64,000 nucleotides of DNA, taken from contig OZ005611.1 in the NCBI GenBank assembly GCA_963930655.1, positions 17,781,001 to 17,845,000 of the forward strand. Reading direction: 5' to 3'. Position 1 is the first letter of the stretch. Every line of letters begins with the position of its first letter. Both the position numbers and the translations under genes were made by a program. Below the pieces are notes generated by a model, which worked only from the letters and a program-made list of their open reading frames with translations, was not told where the DNA came from and searched no databases. Shown piece after piece: positions 55,700 through 64,000 of this stretch. Source of the DNA: Myrica gale (taxonomy: Eukaryota > Streptophyta > Magnoliopsida > Fagales > Myricaceae).

Positions 55700-56200
55700 C
55701 ATCTGTAATCCCATTCAAGTCCACATGTGCATTCTAGGTCCTCAACCCACATAAGCGTAAGTTAATCTCTCCAGGACTCCAGGAAATATAAGGACTCAAA
55801 AAGTTTCAGGACTTCAGGTAAGACAAGGAATCCTGAAGGTCGTACCGCTGGACTCCTTTTAGGACTCTAGCACCATTTTGTATAACGATAAGGACTCTTG
55901 GAAAGATAAAAGCTCAAGAGGTTTCAGGACTGTAGGTAAGACAAGGAGTCCTGAAGCGCATACTGTTAGACTACTCCTTTTAGGACTCTAACACCCCCAT
56001 ATCTTATAAATAGCAAGTACCCCCTTTATATTTTCTGGAGCTTAATTACTTTTCTAAACTAAACTCTTCTCTCAAGATCTAACTTTGGCATCGAAATCTG
56101 ATCTAACACCGCCCCTCCTCTTGTTCTCTTTAAGGTCTGATCGGCTGCGACTCTTGGTGATTTTGGCATGATCATATAGGTTTCAAGGTCAAAGTAAAAA
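55700..56200 (+). repeat. LTR-like promoter region, possibly Ty3/gypsy Tat/Athila type
   Basis: Two diverged tandem copies of GTTTCAGGACT...AGGTAAGACAAGGA-TCCTGAAG...CTCCTTTTAGGACTCTA start near 55791 and 55924. They are followed by TATAAATAG near 56005 and by TCTAACTTTGGCATCGAAAT near 56079. The last motif and layout resemble U3/R/U5 of Tat or Athila LTRs by recall. No LTR edges or internal region found, so it may be a fragment. Confidence 0.45.
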
Positions 56201-59012
56201 GTTTAAATACCCAGTTAATTATTAATTAAATTGTCTCCATTTCAAAACATGATTCATTGATCATTATATGTCCTCGAGTTTTATTAAAGAAATTAAAAAT
56301 ATTCTTCCGTAAGTTTTGTCATTTGGCGTGTCAAAAAATTATTTTCACGAAAACTTTTAATAGATAATATAAAGTGTATGAAATCAATATTCAATACATA
56401 TAATATAACAAAAATAATAAATTAAAGGGGTAAAATGTCCCTGGACCTAATTCTTCTAACCTTCTTGTGCTGCTTGTGTCTTTCTTTGAGTCTTCGACAC
56501 AACATTAGACATATGCAGCGGCCCCTCACCGCACGAAAAATGTTGCTATGACTATTTGAAGTAGGGTTTAGCATTTCGTAACTTTGACCGCTACCTATCT
56601 TTCGGCGGGCGGGCGCGGGGGGTGGGTGGAATATGAACTTTCAATTGCGTGAAAACCGGAGCGAACTTGGCATGTGTTTTGGATTTTTAAGACCTGCGTT
56701 TCTAAATCATTTGATTTTTTATAAGTGAAAGACGGTCTAAGATTTTAGAAATAATAAAATTAATTTGGGTCTAAAATTTACAAATTAATTTATAAAATTA
56801 GAAATTCAAGTCTTAAAACGAAATCGTGAAAAAGCACGTCAAGAGTGGTAGCTCGATCTTGCTTTTTGTTTATTCCCCCCCCCCCTAAAACAAAATGAAA
56901 TTGAAATACTTCAAGGCCTTGGGATCTTCTGGAACGAGCTGCAGGATGATGGTCGACGTCCCAGTGCATGTGTTCAATTTATGTAGGTTGCTAAAGTGGT
57001 TACGACCTAATGGCCCTATATGGGATGCGAACAAAATACAAAGGTGCTGTTTCTGCGATCAGTTTGGAAGCTTCGCAATTTCATATGAAGTTGGCTCTTA
57101 CTGACTTTTGGCGAGGGATCAAAACTTCATGCATGGAAAATTGAGATGTTAGTGATCTACAGAACCTAATGGGAAAGCAGAAAAGTAAGGGCACCTAATG
57201 TTAGAAGTCTACGACGAATTGAAAACGAAGACGCCTTCGGCTCATGATATAGCTAGTCATGCAACCCCGGACAAGCCTATTACAACACTTAAATTTGGCG
57301 AACATATTCTTCATCTAGAACGATACAAAAAGCACTTCCGGGTTCAAGCTTTCCTTTCCTTTCCTTTTTAGACGTAGGGCCTACCTAAAGGGGTTCTTTT
57401 TCTGGTCTATACAGGAAAATTAATTACTTGGACGAATATATATATATATATATTCAGGACATTTTAATTTGGTTTAATTGTTTACTGAATATATATGTCC
57501 TGTCTTGATCTCTTTCTTTCTTTTGCCTTTGGCTAGAGAATATTTCTCATATTCTCATTTAATTAGGATAAGATTATCTTGCACTAGTCGTCTTGGAAAT
57601 GGTTAGGAAAAGAATAAATTTGGTGCAATGAGTTTGTAAAATGATGCTAATTGTGCCTAAGGGAATAAGGCTTTGGAAAAGAATATTGCATTAATGCAGC
57701 TTTTATCCGGCCTGTAATGTGAGTCGTGACAATGGATTAATTAAGGCGGAATTTTACCAAGGATTGGACGTCCTTTAGTTACCATTTTCTTTAATTAGTT
57801 AATATATACATATAGAAGATTATATATATATATATAAGAAATAAATAAAGAGAAAGCAGAAAAAAGAGTACCAAAGTTTTAAGTTGGTTTGGGCTAATTC
57901 GGACCTGCAATATCCATGCTAATTAAAACAAAATCAAAACAATCTCCAAAACAAGAACCTAATTATATATAGGCACTAGTTAATTTAAATGATTTTGTTG
58001 GCTAAAGAGAAAAACAAGCATTTTTTAGGATATATATTTTTTCGGGTAACAAAGGAAATCCGTTACAGTATACCGATTCATGACGTATTTTGGCTCAATT
58101 GAGATGCGCTGATCGGGCTACGTACTATTAATGTAACTATAAACCTCGGAGACTTAGTGGAACTAATTCGACTTGAGTAGGCTCTAATATAATTCCAGTA
58201 CGATTGAGGATATATTTTCTCTTATAAACAGTGGTTTAATCATGACTATAAAAACGACTCTCTCCCGTTTGAAGTTTTGCACTTTCCATAGCTAAGCACA
58301 TGAAATACAAAATGCAAGAAGTTGCATTGCAAAAGAAAGTAATAGCAGCATTGTCCAATACGTCCAAATTAGCAAACACATCCCCTTGAAGGGTGGGGGA
58401 AAGAGAAGTGTGGGAGGGGGACAGAGAGGAAAATTCATTAGATCACCAATTGAGTGCCCCTTTTGTTCATAGCAGCAATCCTAAGGCCTTCCTAAGTTAG
58501 AGTGGATACAAAATGCTTTTGAGTTTTAAAGCAAAATTCAAAAAGGTCCTCTGTTTTCTAAACACCACAGGTCCGCTAGCTAAAAGTAACTGGAAGCACT
58601 TCTTTTCTGGTAGATAAAGTATGTATTGTTCCACAAAAGTGCTCACAAAGAGTCCTGTAGAGAATTCTTTTCGGGGATATCAAGATTTGTGCAGCTGATT
58701 TTACACCATTCGCTCCCCTCGTTCCGCCCCTATTTATATATATATATATACACGTACTTCACACGTTCGGGGTTCATGTATGGGCAGAGGGGTGTTGGGG
58801 GAGGAAGTCCCCCTCCCTCATGCAAGGGTGGGAAAACTCTCGAGTACCCATTGGCCCTTATTCTTTTCCATTTTTTTCAGTAATTTTAAATTTCATTTTT
58901 TTATCAATTTTTTTCCTTTTTGATTTTCACCGTATTTCTAGTCTTCGTTTTATTTTTACCCTTTTAGAAGTTTTTACTTTTTATTATTAATTGGTTTTCC
59001 ATGACGAGTATA
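56201..59012. other. intergenic region without recognisable genes
   Basis: AT-rich with short tracts: a C run near 56875-56885, and TA repeats near 57441-57455, 57821-57835 and 58736-58751. Small frames at 56895-57104 and 58626-58883 show no domain and odd composition. No element ends recognised. Confidence 0.45.
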
Positions 59013-59020
59013 CATAGCAT

Positions 59021-60670
59021 CAGTGGCGAAAGGAGAGGGTAGCGAACCAGGGCGGTCGCAAACCATCCCTCTGCCCAAAAATTTTTTTTGCATATAATTT
59101 TTTTTTTCATTACTTGGCCTGGGCCCCGATACCCATTGGGCCCAGGCCAAGAAGAGTTTAATCTTAGGGCCTAGGCCCCGATACCCATTAGCCCGGCCCC
59201 CGGTGCTTAAAAAAATAAAACATTTCTCTCTCTCCACCTCCCCCTCTTTCGAGATCTCTCTTCTCTCATACTCAGAATTTTTAATTTCTCTACCTTTGGC
59301 CCGTTGCCCAGCCGCCCGTTGGCGGTTTGCCCCACCGCCGCGGCCTGCACCAGCCACCAGGTATAACCGGTCTCTCTCTCTCTCTCCCTCCCTCCCCTTG
59401 TGCCGTTGTGCGTCTTTGGGCCTCTGGCTCTCTGTTTTTGATAATTGAGCCTAAATGATTCACGACACTGATACGTACTAATCAGTTCCGTGTAGTGTTG
59501 TGATGAAAACAACTGCTTATATGTAGAGCAAACTAGTCTTATTGGATTTTGATTTCGTAGCAGAATCATTTTTTTATCTAAACTTCACTTTGGTTGGTGA
59601 GAATTGGTGGACAGGATTAAATATGAAGATTATGAATCCAAATAGAGTTGATTTCGTAGGATTGATCAGTTCTTTTTGGCTTGGTTCATTGTTCAGTTTT
59701 GCTGCACATTTCTGAGGATTCCAATTTTCTTGCGGAATTGGAGGTGTCTTTCCTGCTTAGGGGTGTAAAAACATAAGATATTTTCCCCAATGGTGGCATC
59801 TGCAGGTTTATGATATAGGACTGTTTATCTATTTTGGTAATTGTCTGTCACATTTAAAAACTGTGTTACTCATATAGGAATTTCAGCTAAAATGAAAAGG
59901 TAGAAAAATATAAATGGAAAATATTGTAAAAGCCAAGAAAGGTACAGGGGTTTTGCAATCAAAATGGATTATGTTGCCTTTCAAGAAAGTTCAATTTTCT
60001 TTAAGTTTTGCATTTGTGCTGACTCTTTTGCTATGCTATTTTCATAGTACTTGTAAAAAACTTCATAGGCCTTTTTTTGCATAAGATTTTGGTGCTTGGA
60101 AACATTTTAAACCTCTTCAGGTTTTCTAATGGCAAATTGGGAGTATGACTTTTAGTTGCATACGTATTGTTGAGAACTGTCCGTAGTGGCAAGCTAAAAG
60201 CTAGATATATTTATATATTTGTGTTTTCTGTTATTTTCATAGTGTAGCTGTAATAAGAAAGGTCGTTTTGTGTACCCTTAACCAAAAAAGGTTAGTTTTT
60301 ATACCACGTTGAGCAGAAGCAAATGTAATCTGTCGTTAAATTGGAAGTTTAGGGCTGGTTGCTTGATGAGTTGCTGGTAGTGCAACCAGTCCTACCAGTT
60401 GGGCATGCCCTTTCAAAGCAACTGCAATTATTGAGAATGAAGTTTTTTTGCAACATTTTCAGAAGATGCAAAGTCGTAGGATACAATTGTCATCTTTCAG
60501 TTCCAGTACATAGTACGATACATGTATTATAATATTTTTAATGTTTTTAGTCCTTCATTTTCGACATTGTAACTCTAAGACAATTTTTTGTATTACGAAA
60601 TAATTTTTTTTCTTATTATTTCGCCTTTAAATTTTGACACCCATAGATTTTAATCCTGGTTCCGCCACTG
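59021..60670. mobile_element. non-autonomous hAT-like element
   Basis: Ends CAGTGGCGAAAGGAG and, inverted, CAGTGGCGGAACCAGG, a common plant hAT end. It is flanked by CATAGCAT (59013-59020) and CATAACAT (60671-60678), an 8-bp duplication with one mismatch. Interior: a repeated CCCCGATACCCATT(G/A)G block (59126 and 59176), a GC-rich stretch that could be a captured promoter/exon (59220-59450, with AGGTATAACC at its end), and non-coding sequence. No transposase. Confidence 0.75.
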
Positions 60671-60678
60671 CATAACAT

Positions 60679-61225
60679 ACAGATATTGGCATGACATACA
60701 AAATTTTCATCAAAGTTCGGAAGGAAACGACCTATATATGGATTTTACTGAGTTGTTTATTCTGATTTTAGACTTTAGGTAGATCTCTAGCAGTATATAT
60801 TTATAAACAAAATCAGAAGTCTTCCTTGAAACCATTTTTCAAAGAGAAATAAAGAACTTCCAATTAAAGAAGAATCGTTATATATGCCACGACCTGTTAG
60901 CTTTAGCTATAAGATATGAGACAATATCTAGAGTGGTGCGCGCGTGTTTCGCCTTTAGGGACATTATGCGGTCAACCAAGCTGGTTTTTCAAAATTCCTG
61001 AGGTTGAATTATTCATTTACCAATTTCAACGGCTTATGTGGTCTCATAAGATGGATTTAGGCTCTCCATTCATTATTCGACTATCGCAAGCCATGACACA
61101 CATATACAATATCATACCTCATGGCTTGTTTAATGTGCGTACGTGGTACTCTATTTCCTCGTCAATTGAGTCCAAAATTACCTTAAGTTCATTAGATTCA
61201 CACACACACATATATATAATATATG
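60679..61225. other. intergenic sequence
   Basis: A plus-strand frame of 116 codons at 60916-61266 has no recognised domain and runs into a TA/CA repeat. Nothing else supported. Confidence 0.35.
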
Positions 61226-61542
61226 AATTAATTACACTTTACACCCACATAGTTTGGAAGTCTTGACACTTTACACCCGTTCTTTTAAATTTGAAATATT
61301 TCACTCGTGTATGCAAAGTATAATTAACACTTTTTAAATATCGAGGATAAAATAGACAAGTGAACCACGTGCAAAACACGTGATTGATTTTCTTTTTGAA
61401 ATAATGAATAAATATTTAATGGCAGGGTACAAATCGAAGAAAATTCAAATTAACCACGTGGGTGAGATGTCTCAAATTAAAATAACGAGATGCAAAGTGT
61501 CAGAAATCTCAAATTACGTCGGTTTAAAGTGTATTTAATTAT
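61226..61542. mobile_element. short MITE-like element (TACACTTTACACC ends)
   Basis: Left end AATTACACTTTACACCCACA; right end inverted AAATACACTTTAAACCGACG. Inside, both arms carry GACACTTT(A/G)CA. About 317 bp, AT-rich. A partial second copy lies at 63630-63719. Flanking TA repeats hide the duplication. Confidence 0.6.
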
Positions 61543-62011
61543 ATATATATATATATATTCAAAATTTTAAAATCCTCTACGAGATCCGATTAGGATTAAA
61601 TTCCTAATATAAAAAAATACCCTATAGCTAGGCTTAATTTTGTACCCTAATTACTTTCATTTTCTCAAAGAAATATACTAAACTTTTGCCTCCGTGTGTG
61701 AATGGACTGATGTAAGATACCACCTGTAAATGGTGTCTGGAGAGGAGGTGCACAGTTTATTTCATTATGTGTATATATATATATATATACACGCTAAAGT
61801 ACTTCTCCATAAATTGGAAATACGTGAATATCCGAACGAAACCCTTAATTTGGCTTGGTTGGATTGTTTCTTGCTTTTGCTTTTTGATTCTGTGTGCCCT
61901 ACAAATTACGGAATCAATCTGAACCATTCAATTCAATTCTCTGATTTCCATACCAATCAAAGACACAGATTCTTTATTCAATGGCAAATGCGACATATAT
62001 AATTATATATT
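61543..62011. other. intergenic sequence
   Basis: AT-rich with a TA repeat near 61767-61783. A 90-codon frame at 61730-62002 begins across that repeat and has no domain. No gene supported. Confidence 0.4.
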
Positions 62012-62016
62012 GTATG
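62012..62016. repeat. 5-bp TRIM target-site duplication, left copy
   Basis: GTATG, identical to 63436-63440. Confidence 0.75.
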
Positions 62017-62607
62017 TGTTGAAATAAGAGAAAAGACAGAGAGAAGAAGAATACTTTGTATATTCTGAGATATTAATACAGTGTACAATGACTCATCCTT
62101 TTATACAAGGAGAGACATAATTATAATAGGAGTGGGTAACCTATACTAATCAAACTTCTAAGTGGAGAGGGTAGCCTATATAGGATAATATACTAACACC
62201 CCCCTCAAACTCAAGGTGGGAGTGAAGATACTAACTTTAGTTTGCCAACTAAATTTTTATGACATCCAGGAGGATGAGCCATGGTGAAGATAGTAGCGAG
62301 CGAATTAGAGCAAACGGAGGGCACAGTTGAAACGAGCGCTAAAAACTAAGTGGGGCTGTCGGAGCTTCGCCGGACTGTGGCAAAAGATGGTTGACGGCGG
62401 TGGATGGCGTTGGATCTGGGTTGGACCAGTGGTGGGCCGGAACTGGACTGGAATGAGACGAAAACAGGCTGAAGCGTGAGCTAGCCTCTAAGTGGCGCAT
62501 GAGAGGGTGTGAGACTTCATAACAAGGTGTTCTTTCCACCAAACAAGAACAGGGGACCTGGAATTAGTGAAAGGACAGGATTGAAGAACCCCAAAGAAAG
62601 AGAGCTA

Positions 62608-62840
62608 AAGAAATCCACTGGACAAGGCGGCGGCAAAAGAATCGACTGGGGTCGGGATAGAGACAAGATCCATTGCACTGGGCGGCGGCATAAGATTTGA
62701 CCATGTCGGGACAGAGACAAGATCCGTTGCACAGGAAGGTGGCACAAGATCCGACCGGGGTCATGGTAAAGACAAGATTCGCTGCACAAGGTGGCGACAC
62801 AAGATTCGACGGGGTCGGGACAAAGACAAGATCCACTGAA
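62608..62840. repeat. 54/55-bp tandem repeat inside TRIM
   Basis: Units near 62608, 62662, 62716, 62771 and 62825 share (GA)CAAGATCC(A/G)(T/C)TG(C)AC, GGCGGC or GGTGGC, and GACC/GACGGGGTCGGGA. Confidence 0.8.
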
Positions 62841-63380
62841 GATGGCTGGAAGGGCGAATGGGCCCTAAAGATGGCCAAAGATGGGGACAAATTGTGGCAT
62901 GAAGATGGTTGGAGATGGGTTAATTGGTCGCCTGAAGATGGCCGGAGACAGGACGGACGATAGATGGTCCCCTGAAGATGGCCGGAAGGGTGAACGGGCC
63001 CTAGAGATGGCCAGAGATGTGGAAGAAGGTGACTGAAGATGGTGGTTGGCGGCGGATGGTGGTGGGTGGCGGATGGTAGTCGTTGGTGAAGACAACAAAA
63101 ATCGATGGACATAAGGCTTGAAGCATATCGTCGAAATCTGGCCGAAAAAGGGTGGAAAGTCCTTGAATGACCGAAATGGGGAGATTGCAGGAAGTTCGCC
63201 AAAGGAATACCGAAAAGCCCGAGAGAAGATGCCAGAAGGCTGCTAGAGTGATGCCAAAAGAACGCCGAAAGGCCCATGAAAAGATAAGAAAAGAACTAAA
63301 CTATTCATAAACTTGGCCAAGTTGAACCAACAAGAATGCTGGTGACCCTGAGCCACAAGATCAAAATAGCTCCGATACCA

Positions 63381-63435
63381 TGTTGAAATAAGAAGAAAGA
63401 CAGAGAGAATGAAGAATACTTTGTATATACTAATA
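63381..63435 (-). repeat. 5' LTR of TRIM with internal deletion
   Basis: The first 49 bases match the left LTR to TTTGTATAT; the copy then jumps to the LTR end (ATACTAATA, left copy ATACTAACA). The join lies in a shared TATAT.CT, as in microhomology-mediated loss of about 130 bp. The GTATG after it confirms the true end. Confidence 0.8.
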
Positions 63436-63440
63436 GTATG

Positions 63441-63719
63441 CAGGTTAGTGTTCTTTAATTTCGTCAAATATTAGGTTATACCAAATACTTCAAACATTAA
63501 TTAGATTTAGAAGTATGGTTTATTGATCGTTTGGACAAAAATATAGATATATTATGTTGAAGAAACTATGCGCACACATTAACTGTTGGTGCATATAAAT
63601 GGTATATATGGTGTATTATGATGTTTAAAAAGATAAATACACTTTACACCTTTCAATTATAGGGCTTTTGATACTTTGCATTCATATATATTATTTTTCT
63701 TACATTATACTCACTAACT
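63441..63719. other. AT-rich sequence with partial second MITE copy
   Basis: No gene. From about 63630 (AAATACACTTTACACCTTTC) to 63719 it aligns with the left half of the MITE at 61226-61542. It is cut off by the CACTA end at 63720. Confidence 0.5.
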
Positions 63720-64000
63720 CACTACAAAAAAAGGCCTATAGCAGCGGTCAGTGACCGCTGCTATATCTCCGTCGGGATAGATATATCGCGGCGGTTTTCG
63801 GAACCGCTGGTGAAGACCTCGAGTCTATAGCGGCGGTCGGTTAGCGGCGGTTACGACCGCCGCTATAGACCTGAACGCAATTTTGACTTTCTCGCAGCGT
63901 TTCTTGGAAACGCTGGCATAGACTTTTAGCGGCGGTCGGTTACGCTATAGGTCTGTGCCAGTTTTTTTTTTGGCATCTTAATGCACTACTAATTTTTTCC
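63720..64000. mobile_element. left end of a CACTA (En/Spm) transposon, continues past window
   Basis: Starts CACTACAAAAAAA, the CACTA terminal motif, after ACT (candidate 3-bp duplication). Subterminal repeats follow: TATAGCAGCGGTCA and its inverted copy around 63738-63766, GTCTATAGCGGCGGTCG and its inverted copy around 63823-63872, and further TAGCGGCGGTCGGTTA near 63929-63945. Such arrays are the transposase binding sites in this superfamily. No coding sequence in the 281 bases seen. Confidence 0.8.

Larger units (their letters stand above)
62017..63435 (-). mobile_element. TRIM-type small LTR retrotransposon
   Basis: 1419 bp on the minus strand. The left (3') LTR 62017-62198 (182 bp, TGTTGAAATAAG...TACTAACA on the plus strand) is followed by the purine tract complement CCCCCCTC. 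The right (5') LTR 63381-63435 is shortened to 55 bp; next to it is the PBS TGGTATCGGAGC (63369-63380, minus strand). The flanking duplication is GTATG. The interior has no gag or pol domain. It holds about five tandem units (54-55 bp; GACAAGATCC at 62662, 62716, 62771, 62825) and then repeats of GAAGATGGCCGGA. A 237-codon minus-strand frame across these repeats is judged non-coding. Confidence 0.85.

Noticed and set aside
60916..61266. 116-codon plus-strand ORF as a gene
   Set aside because: No domain, no splice context, and it ends in a CA/TA repeat and a MITE end.
62564..63277. 237-codon minus-strand ORF as a gene
   Set aside because: It runs across tandem repeats of a TRIM interior, is rich in Ser/Pro/His without any domain, and has no support from context.

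Overview
This is nuclear DNA of a flowering plant, almost certainly a eudicot. The evidence is a spliced plant peptide-transporter gene with GT-AG introns, plant L1-type LINEs, Sirevirus-like Ty1/copia elements, a Ty3/gypsy chromovirus, and hAT, MULE, TRIM and CACTA elements, on an AT-rich background. I see no bacterial operons, CRISPR, tRNA or rRNA genes. I recognise only one intact host gene: an NPF8 (PTR-type di/tripeptide transporter) gene on the minus strand at 26862-32876. It has five exons that sum to exactly 585 codons. A broken paralogue in the same orientation lies at 16175-23929.

Layout. 1-11960: a decayed Sirevirus-like copia (plus strand), interrupted by a near-complete LINE (699-6157, 17-bp target-site duplication) and by an inverted solo LTR (9209-10471). 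11965-15840: LINE remnants around a 5' copia fragment on the minus strand. 16175-23929: the NPF8 pseudogene, with a gag-plus-chromodomain mini-chromovirus (16999-19053) exactly at its last splice acceptor and a long-TIR MULE (20726-23871) in exon 2. 26862-33540: the intact NPF8 gene and its promoter, with a hAT MITE about 340 bp upstream of the ATG. 35579-52652: one autonomous-type hAT element grown to 17 kb by nested insertions. These are a 3.4-kb solo LTR, a second Sirevirus-like copia that itself carries a MITE, and a 1.6-kb foldback MULE. 52653-64000: LINE remnant, a minisatellite next to an LTR-like region, a non-autonomous hAT, a small MITE, a TRIM, and the first 281 bases of a CACTA element.

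The most unusual signal is a 10-bp palindrome, GTGTCGACAC, and a sibling form built on the same GTCGAC core. It occurs in clusters in the U3 part of copia LTRs, in the solo LTR, and between pol and the extra ORF of the second copia. Members come in pairs whose starts are 20-22 bp apart, about two helical turns; in the solo LTR all five pairs are exactly 21 bp apart. It looks like a shared regulatory array in otherwise unrelated retroelements. All alignments and counts were made by eye.
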